64,000 nucleotides of DNA from Planctomycetota bacterium (GTDB taxonomy: Bacteria; Planctomycetota; Planctomycetia; Pirellulales; Pirellulaceae). The stretch covers positions 17,109 to 81,108 of the forward strand of contig JACNKX010000237.1 of NCBI GenBank assembly GCA_014381825.1, written 5' to 3'. Shown here one piece after another: positions 18,240-28,183 of this stretch; position 1 is the stretch's first letter; each line of letters opens with the position of its first letter. The notes beneath the pieces are model-generated. The model was not told the DNA's origin. It was given only the letters and a program-made list of their open reading frames with translations, and made no database searches. Position numbers and translations under genes: made by a program.

Positions 18240-21200
18240 ATGAGAATCCATACTTGGCTGAGGCACGGTCTGCGTCGCGCCACACGAACGATTCGTGCTC
18301 GGCGCGTGTTCTTCGAGCCACTTGAAGACCGCCGAATGCTGGCCACCTTCACCGTAGTGTCGCTCGGTGACGAGTCACTCGGTTCGTGCCAACCAAGTGC
18401 CTGCACGCTTCGCTCTGCGATCGAGGCGGCGAATGGCAATCAGGGACTCGACACGATTGCATTTGACGCGAACGTGTTTGCCACGCCGCAGACGATCAAC
18501 CTAAGCCGCGGCGAACTACCGATCACCGACGCCATCACGATCGACGGGCCGGGACAGGGCGTGCTAACGATCGATGCTCAGCAACAATCGCGAATCTTCA
18601 ATGTTGTTCCCGGCAACACGCCAGGAGATTTTGATATTACGATCAATGGACTTAACCTGACTGGAGGACGAACCACAGCGGACAATCAATCAGCAGGCAA
18701 CTTTATCGAAACAACGCACAGTGGTGGGGCAATCCGCTTCAATTCGACGGGCGGGCTCACGATGACTGGATGCACTGTGTCGAGGAATGGAACGACCGGG
18801 CGACTTGCAAGAGGCGGCGGCGTCTTCTCACGTGGCTCGATCACGTTGGTGGGCAGCACAGTTTCCGAGAACAGTACGGCGGGCGATCATGCAAGCGGCG
18901 GCGGGGTCTACTCACGTGGCCCGATCACGTCAGCGAGCAGCATCATATCGGAAAACAGCACGACAGGAAATTCCGCTACTGGAGGTGGCATCCTCTCTAT
19001 TGGATCCGCAACATTAACGGGCAGCACGATATCAGGAAATAGCACCATGGGGGCCTTTTCGGCAGGTGGCGGCGTCCATTCTGTAGGCTCTGTCACGCTA
19101 GTGCGTAGCACGATCTCGGACAACAGCACCAAGGGGGACGCTACAGCCGGCGGCGGCGTCAGTTCGCAAGGATCGGTCACTTTGACGAACAGTACAATCG
19201 CGGGCAATCGTACAGAGGGGAATCGAGGGCAAGGTGGCGGTATTTTGGCTTTTGGCTCCGTCACGTTGATGGGCAGTACGATCTCGGGCAACAGCACTGT
19301 AGGCGAATTGTCGAGCGGCGGCGGCGTCCATGCAGCGGGCTCGGTCGCGTTGATGGGCAGCACAATCTCGGGAAACAGCACGGCTGGAGACTATTCTCAA
19401 GGTGGAGGAGTTTTCGCCGGGAACTCGCTAGATTCGACTACCAGCACGATCTCGGGAAACAGTACGGCTGGCCTTGGTTCAGACGGCGGGGGTGCCTTCT
19501 CTGCGGGTTCGGTTACGCTCGCGAACAGCACCATCTCGGGCAATAGCACGGAGGGTGATGACGCACAGGGAGGTGGCGTCTATTCACAACGCTCGGTAAG
19601 GCTTGTCAGCAGTACGATCTCAGGTAACATCACGCTGGGCGAGGCGGCAGACGGTGGCGGCATCTTTATCGTCGATTCACGCAACAACTTTGGTGTGCAT
19701 AGCGAAAACTCGATCGTTGCCGGCAACAGCACTTCGTTGGGCACAGGCCCAGACTTTCTGCCGGATCCCGAGGGCACGTTGAGCGTCAGTCACAGTCTGG
19801 TCGGCGACAATTCCGATACCGGATTAACTGCACCTCCCGTCGGTTCGACAGATTCCAACGGCAACTTAATCGGATCGTCCGAGAGCAAGATCGATCCGCT
19901 GCTTGGCCAGTTACAAGATAACGGTGGGCTGACGCAAACTCATACCCTGTTGCCCGGCAGCCCCGCGATTGATGCAGGCGATCCAAGTTTCGACGCAGCT
20001 CAGCTCCCCTATGACCAGCGCGGACAGCCTTTCCTCCGCGGCGCAGACGGAGGAAGCGGTTTGGCTCGCGTCGATATGGGAGCTTACGAACGCCAGACCC
20101 TTGGCGACTTGAGCCTCGTTGTCGACACGACCGTGGACGACAGTGATGGTAACTACAGTGATGGCGACTTGAGTTTGCGAGAGGCGGTTGAGTTGGCAGG
20201 CGGCAGCGTCGGCCCCGACACGATCACGTTTGACGCATCCGTGTTCAGTTCGGCTCAAGCGATCAATCTTAGGCTAGGCGAGCTACCGATCACCGAAGCG
20301 GTCACAATCGACGGGCCAGGACAGAATCTGCTGACGATCGACGCTCAACAGCAATCGCGAATCTTCAACATCGTTCCCGGCAGCACGGCAGGAGATTTTG
20401 ATGTGACGATCGCGGGACTCAGCCTGACCGGAGGAAAAACCACGGCGGACAATCAGTCTTTGGGCCGCTCTCTCGAATCAACTCACAGCGGGGGAGCAAT
20501 CCGCTTCAATTCGACTGCAACGCTCACTTTGTCGGGCAGCACGATCTTGGGAAGCAAAACGGATGGTTTTGGCGCGAGCGGTGGCGGGGTCTTCTCTCTT
20601 GGATCGGTCACTTTGTCGGACAGCACGATCTCAGGAAACTACACGGAAGGGGATCATGCGAACGGTGGCGGAGTCATGTCTTTTGATTCGGTCACATTGC
20701 TAGACAGTACAATCTCGGAAAACAGAACTGTCGGAGAATCTGCAGACGGTGGCGGGGTCTTTGCTTTCGGATCAGTCAGGTTGTCGGACAGCACAATTTC
20801 AGGAAACAGAACTCAGGGGCAAGGCGGGAGCGGCGGTGGGGTCTTCTCTGCGGGGCCCGTCACTGTGCTGGGCAGCTCGATCTCCCTAAATAGCACGGCG
20901 GGAAGATTTGCGGCTGGCGGCGGTGTCTCCTCTTTCGACTCGGTCACATTGACGAACAGCACGATCTCAGAAAACAGCACAGCGGGGGAATCTGCAGACG
21001 GTGGCGGTGTTTACACTGTGGCCTCTTTTGGGTCGGTCACTTTGCTGGCCAGTATGGTCTCAGGAAACAGCACAGCGGGGGAATCTTCACGCGGCGGCGG
21101 TGTCTACTCGATCAGCCGGGTCACTATGATAGCCAGCACGATCTCGGGAAACTACACGACGGGAGACTCTGCGGACGGCGGCGGCGTCTACTCGCCTGGA

Positions 21201-23366
21201 TCGGTCACGTTGACGGGCAGTACGGTTTCGGGGAACGGTACGATGGGGGATCATGCACGCGGCGGCGGTGTCTTTTCTTCTACAGTACATTCGGTCACGT
21301 TGATGAGCAGTACGATCTCGGGAAACAGCACACATGGAGACTCTGCGGACGGGGGCGGCATTTTTATTTTCGATCGAGTCGCCAATCCTGGAATGCTCAT
21401 GGCAAACTCGATCATTGCAGAGAATACAGTCTTGCTGGGCAATGGTCCCGATTTTCTTCCGGATCCTGACGGTACGCTGAACGTCAGTCACAGCCTGATC
21501 GGCGATAATACCGACACCGGGTTGACTGTCGCTCTTGTGGGTTCACCAGATGCGAACGGCAACCTAATCGGCACGTCCGTCAGCTTGATCAATCCGATGA
21601 TCGGACCACTAGCCGACAATGGCGGCGCGACCATGACTCACGCTCTGCTTCCCGACAGTCCAGCCGTTGATGCAGGAGACAATACCTCCGCGCAGGGTTC
21701 AGGACTTTTGTTGGACCAGCGTGGAAACGGCTTCTTCCGTATCCTTGATGGAGGCAGCGGAACTGCTACCATCGATATCGGAGCGTTTGAGTTTTCACTC
21801 GCCCCTGCTCTCGACTTCGGCGACGCGCCAACCGCAGGGCAATCAGGCTTTGATAGCGATTATCCCGTCACACACATTCAGAATGGGGCGAGGCACAGCG
21901 CGAGCCGGTTGTTCCTGGGGAGTCTGATCGATGGCGAAACTGAAGGCCAACCCGACAACACCGCTGGCCAAGATGGCGATGGCGGCGACGACAGTAACGG
22001 TGTCTCGGATGAGGATGGCGTAGTTGTCGTCGCCAGCATGGTTGCGACCATTGCCGCAGCAACGAAATCGAGCTTTGTTATCACAGCGTCTGGCGATGGA
22101 AAGCTGGATGCGTGGATCGACTTCAATCAAGACGGTGACTGGGATGACACGGGCGAACAAGTTTTCACGAACAGGCTCGTCACTGCGGGCCTGAACCTAC
22201 TTAGCTTCGACGTGCCGGCAGGATCAATTCCCGGCAGCAGCGGCGCGAGGTTTCGCCTTAGCTCGGCCGGCGAACTAGCTCCCACCGGTGCCGCTCCGGA
22301 CGGTGAGGTAGAAGACTATATCGTGATGATCCTGGACGGCGATACTGAAGGCGGCGCGGCGGTCGAAATCGAACCGCCGATATCGGGCACGCTCGACGTG
22401 GTTGCTGATGGCACGGATGTCGTTGTAAGAAGCGGAGCAAGCGAGTTTTTCCGCGCACCAGGAGCGTCTTTAGGCCGGATCGATATCTTCGGACTCGGCG
22501 GGGACGACACGCTGAACGTCGCCAACCTGGACACGATCTTTAGCGGCACAGTTGTCGGCGATGCTGGCGAGGGGAACGACACGTTGAATTTGACGGGCAG
22601 CGATCAGCGCCTCGATCTTACCGACAGTTCCAACTCTGGAGCGCGCGGTATCGAAGCGATCGACATCACTGGTAGCGGGGGGAATACGTTGACGCTCGAT
22701 GTTAATGAGGTACTCAACATCTCGTCCACGACGGACACGCTGCGAGTGCGACACAACGGCGATGATATCGTGAACTATGGTAACGGCTGGTTGGTCGATA
22801 CGCCCCAGGTCGTTGACGGCCAGTTCGTCCATCTCCTCCGTCAAACCAGCGCAACGATCCAAGTCGTCAACACGCTACCGTTTCAGAATCCACTTAATTC
22901 TCTCGATACGAATCACGACAACCGCGTTTCGCCACTCGACGCACTAATCATCATTAACAGATTGAACACGTCTGGAGCCGGCGTGCTTTCAACTCCAACA
23001 TCCGTCGCAGGTGTCACTGTATTCTTTTACATCGACACCAGTGGCGACCAATTCGTTGCGCCGGTCGATGTGATTCGGATTGTTAACTTCTTGAATGATC
23101 CAGCAAGCGATCCAGAAGGTGAGTTCGCTGCCCCTCGAGTCGACTCTACTTTCGTCGGCACCGTAGATCGGACCTTGGCAGAAGAAGATAGCATGCCTGC
23201 GCTATACCGTTCTGCAGGGTTTGTGATCGCTCCGATGGCTACGAAAGAACGCTCGCAACGCGAGACTCCAGACTTCGTGAAACGCCTGGCGAGTCGCGCC
23301 AAAGACGAAGATCTGGCAACTGCTCTGGACATATTCTTTGGCGACTACGAATCCGAATCTTTGTAA
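18240..23366 (+). CDS. Giant LEPR-XLL/CSLREAI repeat surface protein with dockerin-like C-terminus
   Basis: A 1708-residue exported protein. Residues 24-35 hold the LEPR-XLL motif (FFEPLEDRRMLA), a planctomycete N-terminal sorting signature. Two homologous modules follow, each opening with a CSLREAI-type segment (near residues 40-75 and 625-665), then 28-residue repeats of the pattern GGGVxSxGSVTLxxSTISGNSTxGxxA (about ten full units in the first, nine in the second), and closing with a 'GSPAIDAGD' choice-of-anchor-Q-like block. The repeats suggest a right-handed beta-helix. Next come a GEVED-type domain (about 1190-1365, ending GEVEDYIV), a GGDDTL hemolysin-like segment near 1420, and a dockerin-like Ca-binding C-terminus (DTNHDNRVSPLDAL, about 1553-1625). 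It is probably displayed at the surface; the ligand is unknown. Confidence 0.9.
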   Translation: MRIHTWLRHGLRRATRTIRARRVFFEPLEDRRMLATFTVVSLGDESLGSCQPSACTLRSAIEAANGNQGLDTIAFDANVFATPQTINLSRGELPITDAITIDGPGQGVLTIDAQQQSRIFNVVPGNTPGDFDITINGLNLTGGRTTADNQSAGNFIETTHSGGAIRFNSTGGLTMTGCTVSRNGTTGRLARGGGVFSRGSITLVGSTVSENSTAGDHASGGGVYSRGPITSASSIISENSTTGNSATGGGILSIGSATLTGSTISGNSTMGAFSAGGGVHSVGSVTLVRSTISDNSTKGDATAGGGVSSQGSVTLTNSTIAGNRTEGNRGQGGGILAFGSVTLMGSTISGNSTVGELSSGGGVHAAGSVALMGSTISGNSTAGDYSQGGGVFAGNSLDSTTSTISGNSTAGLGSDGGGAFSAGSVTLANSTISGNSTEGDDAQGGGVYSQRSVRLVSSTISGNITLGEAADGGGIFIVDSRNNFGVHSENSIVAGNSTSLGTGPDFLPDPEGTLSVSHSLVGDNSDTGLTAPPVGSTDSNGNLIGSSESKIDPLLGQLQDNGGLTQTHTLLPGSPAIDAGDPSFDAAQLPYDQRGQPFLRGADGGSGLARVDMGAYERQTLGDLSLVVDTTVDDSDGNYSDGDLSLREAVELAGGSVGPDTITFDASVFSSAQAINLRLGELPITEAVTIDGPGQNLLTIDAQQQSRIFNIVPGSTAGDFDVTIAGLSLTGGKTTADNQSLGRSLESTHSGGAIRFNSTATLTLSGSTILGSKTDGFGASGGGVFSLGSVTLSDSTISGNYTEGDHANGGGVMSFDSVTLLDSTISENRTVGESADGGGVFAFGSVRLSDSTISGNRTQGQGGSGGGVFSAGPVTVLGSSISLNSTAGRFAAGGGVSSFDSVTLTNSTISENSTAGESADGGGVYTVASFGSVTLLASMVSGNSTAGESSRGGGVYSISRVTMIASTISGNYTTGDSADGGGVYSPGSVTLTGSTVSGNGTMGDHARGGGVFSSTVHSVTLMSSTISGNSTHGDSADGGGIFIFDRVANPGMLMANSIIAENTVLLGNGPDFLPDPDGTLNVSHSLIGDNTDTGLTVALVGSPDANGNLIGTSVSLINPMIGPLADNGGATMTHALLPDSPAVDAGDNTSAQGSGLLLDQRGNGFFRILDGGSGTATIDIGAFEFSLAPALDFGDAPTAGQSGFDSDYPVTHIQNGARHSASRLFLGSLIDGETEGQPDNTAGQDGDGGDDSNGVSDEDGVVVVASMVATIAAATKSSFVITASGDGKLDAWIDFNQDGDWDDTGEQVFTNRLVTAGLNLLSFDVPAGSIPGSSGARFRLSSAGELAPTGAAPDGEVEDYIVMILDGDTEGGAAVEIEPPISGTLDVVADGTDVVVRSGASEFFRAPGASLGRIDIFGLGGDDTLNVANLDTIFSGTVVGDAGEGNDTLNLTGSDQRLDLTDSSNSGARGIEAIDITGSGGNTLTLDVNEVLNISSTTDTLRVRHNGDDIVNYGNGWLVDTPQVVDGQFVHLLRQTSATIQVVNTLPFQNPLNSLDTNHDNRVSPLDALIIINRLNTSGAGVLSTPTSVAGVTVFFYIDTSGDQFVAPVDVIRIVNFLNDPASDPEGEFAAPRVDSTFVGTVDRTLAEEDSMPALYRSAGFVIAPMATKERSQRETPDFVKRLASRAKDEDLATALDIFFGDYESESL

Positions 23367-23439
23367 GACGCGGTATTCAATTGCCTCGCAAACCGTGTCT
23401 GCAACGCACTCGCTTTGGAGTTAGGACCGTCCGACCAAT

Positions 23440-23498
23440 GATTGTCGTCTTCCGCTCCGCGAAAGAACGCTACTTTCGCGGAGCAATAGCCGACAATC
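23440..23498. repeat. Nested palindrome (12-bp perfect stem inside an 8-bp stem)
   Basis: The inner arms are GCTCCGCGAAAG (23454-23465) and CTTTCGCGGAGC (23473-23484) around a 7-nt loop. The outer arms are GATTGTCG (23440-23447) and CGACAATC (23491-23498), separated from the inner stem by 6 nt on each side. The 59-bp structure sits between two rightward genes, about 75 bp after the giant gene's stop. No T run follows, so it is more likely a dispersed palindromic repeat or an mRNA 3'-end stabiliser than an intrinsic terminator. Confidence 0.8.
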
Positions 23499-23627
23499 CG
23501 ACAATGCATAATCGAGCCGTCCTTACCCACCAAATCAGGCTCGAACTTTCTCGTGAGGCATGTATAACTAGATTAGTCTCCACCAATCACGCCGTGCGAT
23601 CGGTACCCGCAATTTGAAACGCTCTCT

Positions 23628-25601
23628 ATGATGCACTCTCTAGTTCGAAAAATGATGTTCTCTCTCGTCATCTGCGTGTTCTGGGTGGGAGCAAACGCGG
23701 CCGCGGAACCAATTGCCGTCCCCTGGGCCGACATGCGTGACGTGGGAGGCAAGTCGATCTCGTTGGCCGATGCAAAATGGAAGGTTGTCTGCTTCTTAGG
23801 TGCGGAGTGTCCGCTCGCGCGACTTTATGGATCACGCCTGGAGAATTTGGCCAATGAATTCTCCGACCGCGATGTTCAGGTAGTCGGGATCAACAGCAAT
23901 CCACAGGATTCGGTAGCCGACGTGAAGCGGTACTGCGAGGAACACGAACTCTCGTTTTCGATCATCAAAGACCTCGATCAATCTTTGGCGAGGCAATTCC
24001 GCGCGACTCGGACGCCCGAAGTCTTTGTGCTCGATGCGGCGGGCCGTATCCATTACCAAGGTCGAATCGACGATCAGTATGAACCAGGAATCTCACGAGC
24101 CGAGCTGACGGCCCATGATTTGCGAAACGCCATCGAGGCGCTGGTCGCCGGCCGCCCGGTGCCGCGCGCCAAGACCGATGCCGTCGGATGCTTGATCACC
24201 ATCGTTAGTCAACCCAGCCCACCCGACGATCCCTCCAAGCTCGTCACGTTTACGCGTGACGTGGCTCCGATCCTGAATCAACATTGTGTCGAGTGTCATC
24301 GCGAGGGTGAAATCGGTCCGTTCGCGTTAACGGACTACGACGAAGTGGTTGGCTGGGGCGAGATGATGCTTGAGGTCATCGACCAGCGGCGCATGCCACC
24401 TTGGCACGCCGACCCGCAGCACGGCAAGTTTGTGGGAGCGCGGCGCATGCCGAAAGAAGCGAGAAAGACGCTCGTCGCTTGGGTCGAGCAAGGAATGCCT
24501 GAAGGCGACGCCAAGGATCTTCCTCCACAGCCCAAGTGGGGCGATGGTTGGCAATTGCCGACTTCGCCGGACGCCGAGTTCGCGATGCGTCATCGACCGT
24601 TTATCGTCCCCGCGGATGGAACCGTCGAGTACCAATATTTTGTCGTCGATCCTAAGTGGGAAGAAGATCGATGGATTCGCGCGGCGCAAGTCATTCCTGG
24701 TGACGCAGCGGTCGTGCATCACGCCATCATCTTCGTTCGCCCACCGGACGGATCGAACGCACAAGGCATCGGTTGGATGGGAGGGTATGTGCCCGGACAA
24801 CGCACAACACTACTGCCGCCAGGACACGCGAGACGCATCCCCGCTGGATCGAAGCTCGTGTTTCAAATGCACTATACGCCTAACGGGCACGAGACCCAGG
24901 ATCGGACGACAGTGGGCGTTTGGTTCAGTGATCCAAGCCTCGTGACACACGAAGTGACGACGCGCGTGGCGCTGAATAATCACTTCGAGATTCCACCTGG
25001 CGCGAAAGACTACGTAGTCGATGTGCGACTCGAAGGCTTTGCCCGCGAGTCGCGGTTGCTCGGTGCGATGCCACACATGCACTTGCGCGGCAAATCGTTT
25101 CGGCTTGACGTTCGCGACCGCGAGAACAAGGAGACGCTTCTGTCCGTGCCGCACTACGACTTCAATTGGCAACACTGGTATCAGCTTGAATCCCCGCTCG
25201 CATTGAACAATGTGGATGCCTTGGAGATGCAAGTCAGCTTCGACAATTCGGCAGAGAATCCAACGAACCCAGATGCTGAGGAATTCGTTACTTGGGGAGA
25301 CCAGACTTGGCAGGAGATGGCAGTCGCGTTCTTCGACATCGCTCATCCTCGCGACAAGCCTCGCGTTGCAGCTCGGCGACAACGCAAGAGAACACCGCAA
25401 GATGAATTGCAGCGAAGACAACGTATCGAAGATGAAGTCGTCGAATTCTTAGCTCAGTTGGATAAGGATGGGGACGGCGTTGTCATCAAAGACGAGACTC
25501 CTGAGGCGTTCCGCCGGTTCGGATTCCGCAGAGTCGACCACAATCGCGATGGTCGCATCGAACGCAGCGAGATTGAAGCCGAAGCGGCCCGACGACTTTG
25601 A
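23628..25601 (+). CDS. Redoxin / cytochrome c / copper-monooxygenase-like / EF-hand fusion protein
   Basis: A 657-residue exported multidomain protein with a signal peptide (about 1-25). Domains in order: a thioredoxin-fold redoxin (about 30-185) whose active region is AECPLARLYG, with one Cys and no CxxC partner; a c-type heme site CVECH near 221-225; a region resembling the peptidylglycine/dopamine monooxygenase fold (about 325-570) with possible copper ligands in VVHHAIIF (about 361) and MPHMHLRG (about 481); and two C-terminal EF-hand-like loops (DKDGDGVVIKDE and DHNRDGRIERSE). This fusion is seen in planctomycetes, but its reaction is not known. It is 24 bp upstream of the RND-type permease gene, so the two are probably cotranscribed. 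Confidence 0.86.
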   Translation: MMHSLVRKMMFSLVICVFWVGANAAAEPIAVPWADMRDVGGKSISLADAKWKVVCFLGAECPLARLYGSRLENLANEFSDRDVQVVGINSNPQDSVADVKRYCEEHELSFSIIKDLDQSLARQFRATRTPEVFVLDAAGRIHYQGRIDDQYEPGISRAELTAHDLRNAIEALVAGRPVPRAKTDAVGCLITIVSQPSPPDDPSKLVTFTRDVAPILNQHCVECHREGEIGPFALTDYDEVVGWGEMMLEVIDQRRMPPWHADPQHGKFVGARRMPKEARKTLVAWVEQGMPEGDAKDLPPQPKWGDGWQLPTSPDAEFAMRHRPFIVPADGTVEYQYFVVDPKWEEDRWIRAAQVIPGDAAVVHHAIIFVRPPDGSNAQGIGWMGGYVPGQRTTLLPPGHARRIPAGSKLVFQMHYTPNGHETQDRTTVGVWFSDPSLVTHEVTTRVALNNHFEIPPGAKDYVVDVRLEGFARESRLLGAMPHMHLRGKSFRLDVRDRENKETLLSVPHYDFNWQHWYQLESPLALNNVDALEMQVSFDNSAENPTNPDAEEFVTWGDQTWQEMAVAFFDIAHPRDKPRVAARRQRKRTPQDELQRRQRIEDEVVEFLAQLDKDGDGVVIKDETPEAFRRFGFRRVDHNRDGRIERSEIEAEAARRL

Positions 25602-25625
25602 TCGCTTGATGACGTAGCGGAAATC

Positions 25626-27962
25626 ATGGACACCGACGAGCGCACAACCGGGCTGAGCCGACGCCTCTTCTACTGGTGGGCAGATCATCCTGCGGCGCAT
25701 GTTTGTGTGCTGTTCGTGATGTCGTCGCTGGCGATCATCGGCCACGTCAAACCGTCTCTCGTCCGCGATCTCATCACGCCGTTACAAGTCGAGGACGAAG
25801 AGCCTCAAGTTCAACAGCCCGTTGTCACGAGCAACAGCGCCCCAACGGAAGAACCGCCCGATGTACAGCCATTCCAAGTGGCGGGAGGCGAGTGTGTGGT
25901 TGTCGCGACCAGTGAAGATTTCTTTACGACGGAGAGCCTGACTGCGATTCGGAGTGTCGTTTCTGACCTCGAATCGCTTCCGCAGGTGTCGCGCATATTA
26001 TGGATCGAAAGCGTTCCGGGATTGAATCTGTTTGGATTGCCCGAGTCGCTGTTACCGCGATCGAACGCTTCCGAGCGACAGATGCAACTCGGTCGTCAGC
26101 GAACGCTCGAGAATCCGTTTGCCGTTGGGCAACTAGTTTCGACCGACGGTAAGACGATGCTTCTCCATCTCCAGATGGACTGGTTCTATGTAACGACCGA
26201 CGCGGCATGTACGACCGCGTTGCGCGAGACAGCCGAAGCGGCGACCGCGAATGTGCCCGGTGCCGACTTGCAATTCCAAGTGACGGGTTCCGCGCCGTTG
26301 TATCTGATGATGGCTCACAATCATATGCATGATTCATGGCGTTATCAGGCGATTGGCTACAGCATCATGCTGCTCAGCGCGTTGATATTGTTTCGCGGAT
26401 TTTCCGCGGTCACCATCGTCGCAATCGCGCCAGCGATGGGTGTCTTCTGGACGATGGGAATGCTGCACTTCTTTGACTTTCAAGACAATCCATTCAACGA
26501 CATTATCGTGCCTGTGCTGATCAGCCTTGTTGGACTGACCGACGCCGTTCACTTGATGGTTGAAATTCGAAATCAGCGCAGCTCGGGGTTAGACACTCGG
26601 CAAGCGACGCGACGCGGGGTGGCACGTGTTGGACTTGCGTGCCTCCTGACCAGTGTGACCACGGCCATCGGATTCGCCAGTCTTTCGCAGGCTCATCACG
26701 AGATCGTTCGGGAGTTCGGTTGGTGTTGCGTACTCGGCGTAACAGCGACGTTCATCAGCGTGTTAACGATCGTGCCGCTTGGTTGCCGTTCGCCTTTGGG
26801 ATGGCGGTTGCATGTTGGTCTTGGCAAGAGCCTAGTGGATGGCCAACTTCGGCGCATCGGGCCGCTAGTCGCTTGGATCTTGCGACATGATCGAAAGGTC
26901 GCGTGGCTGGCGATCGCGACAACGGTTGCTCTCGCAGGCATCTGCACTCAGTTGAAGCCGGACCAAAAGCGGTACAGCGGTCTGAGTGAATCGGGCGAAG
27001 CCGCCAAAGCTTTGCGTCATCTCGATCACTCGCTTGGCGGATTAGAGTTTGGGTTCGTCCGCATCTCGTGGAACGACGCCGCAACCGAAGGCGAGTTACT
27101 GGAAGTTCTGCTCGAAGTCGAACGCGCCCTCGCCGGCGAGCCGCTGATCGGGCATCCCCTCGGGTTGCACGAGTTGTTAGCCGCGTTGCCCGGCGACGGT
27201 CCGGCGGACGAGCGAATGTCGCTGCTGGAACTCTTGCCGGCAGAGCTGAAGCGGTCCTTTTACATTCCTGAACTTCGCCGGGCGACCGTGCAATTTCGCG
27301 TGCAGGACATCGGGATCGCCCAATACGGTCCGGTGTTCGAACGCATCGAGGCGGGATTCGCTGATATCGCGGAACACCATCCAGAATTCTACTTGGAGCT
27401 GACGGGCGACGCTGTTTGGCGGTGGCGAAACATTTATCAGATCGTGACGGACTTAGCGACGAGTCTGGGAACTGCGAGCATTGTGATCTGGTTGATTCTG
27501 ACGATTGCTTATCGTTCGATTCGCGTCGGATTGATATCGCTCGTACCGAACCTGTTCCCGCTAGTTGCGACGGGAGCGATGTTGTGCCTTGCTGGCCAGT
27601 ATCTCGAGCTGGTGACCGTTTGCGTGTTTACGATCTGCTTAGGTATTGCCGTCGATGATACGATCCACTTCTTGACGCGTTACGTCGAAGAAACGAGTAC
27701 CGGCGACGAACATCGAGAGATGATCCAACGAGCCTTCACTGGCGTCGGCTCTGCGCTCTTGATGACAACGATTGTTCTGGTCACCGGAATGATGACTGCG
27801 GTATTCGGTGACGCTCGCGACGCGCGGCTGTTCGGCATTATGGGTGCGATCACACTGACATCGGCGCTCTTCGCAGACATTTTCTTTCTGCCAGCGCTTC
27901 TCAACCGCTTCGCAAAAACGTCTCGCAGAGAGCCCAATACGAAGGTGCGATCAGACGGCTAA
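25626..27962 (+). CDS. RND/MMPL-family membrane transporter
   Basis: A 778-residue integral membrane protein of the RND superfamily in its short MMPL/SSD form: one N-terminal helix (about 30-50), a large external loop, a block of five helices (about 240-400), a second external loop, and a final helix block (about 605-770). The segments 'VPVLISLVGLTDAVHLMVEI' and 'CLGIAVDDTIHFLTRYVEE' are the paired helix-4-type motifs with acidic residues for proton coupling. Cargo might be lipids, hopanoids or small molecules; the sequence does not decide. It is likely in an operon with the preceding redoxin fusion. The stop overlaps the convergent zinc-ribbon gene by 4 bp. Confidence 0.9.
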   Translation: MDTDERTTGLSRRLFYWWADHPAAHVCVLFVMSSLAIIGHVKPSLVRDLITPLQVEDEEPQVQQPVVTSNSAPTEEPPDVQPFQVAGGECVVVATSEDFFTTESLTAIRSVVSDLESLPQVSRILWIESVPGLNLFGLPESLLPRSNASERQMQLGRQRTLENPFAVGQLVSTDGKTMLLHLQMDWFYVTTDAACTTALRETAEAATANVPGADLQFQVTGSAPLYLMMAHNHMHDSWRYQAIGYSIMLLSALILFRGFSAVTIVAIAPAMGVFWTMGMLHFFDFQDNPFNDIIVPVLISLVGLTDAVHLMVEIRNQRSSGLDTRQATRRGVARVGLACLLTSVTTAIGFASLSQAHHEIVREFGWCCVLGVTATFISVLTIVPLGCRSPLGWRLHVGLGKSLVDGQLRRIGPLVAWILRHDRKVAWLAIATTVALAGICTQLKPDQKRYSGLSESGEAAKALRHLDHSLGGLEFGFVRISWNDAATEGELLEVLLEVERALAGEPLIGHPLGLHELLAALPGDGPADERMSLLELLPAELKRSFYIPELRRATVQFRVQDIGIAQYGPVFERIEAGFADIAEHHPEFYLELTGDAVWRWRNIYQIVTDLATSLGTASIVIWLILTIAYRSIRVGLISLVPNLFPLVATGAMLCLAGQYLELVTVCVFTICLGIAVDDTIHFLTRYVEETSTGDEHREMIQRAFTGVGSALLMTTIVLVTGMMTAVFGDARDARLFGIMGAITLTSALFADIFFLPALLNRFAKTSRREPNTKVRSDG

Positions 27963-28183
27963 GCAAATTCCGCGTGCAACTCGACTCGACGCAAGAGGTC
28001 ATCGGCCCGCTGTAAGAGTGAATCGCACCACGCATCCCGCGGAACGCAATCTGAGGAATCCTCAGAAGCGATAAACTCTGCCTTGCAATGTTGGCAGATG
28101 ACGCGCCGTTCAAGGAAGGCACCCCGAACACGAAGCTTGCGGCTACACGCAGGGCAGTCTTGAGAGAAACTTGTATTGATCAT
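27959..28183 (-). CDS. Small zinc-ribbon protein
   Basis: A 74-residue protein with a four-cysteine zinc ribbon: CPAC (residues 10-13) and CQHC (residues 30-33), separated by a LRVRGAFLERRVI strand pair. The C-terminal half is polar and helical (LLQRADDLLRRVE). Small proteins with this 'CP.C.r.lrv......v.C..C' pattern are common in planctomycetes and function is unknown. The start codon is ATG 28183. The stop (CTA read on the plus strand) overlaps the TAA of the convergent permease gene. Confidence 0.72.
   Translation of the reverse strand: MINTSFSQDCPACSRKLRVRGAFLERRVICQHCKAEFIASEDSSDCVPRDAWCDSLLQRADDLLRRVELHAEFA

Noticed and set aside
18770..21400. Regularly spaced repeats that might be read as a CRISPR-like or non-coding tandem array
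   Set aside because: The 84-bp period is translated without interruption as 28-residue GGG...STISGNST repeats of one long gene; there are no unique spacers and no cas genes.
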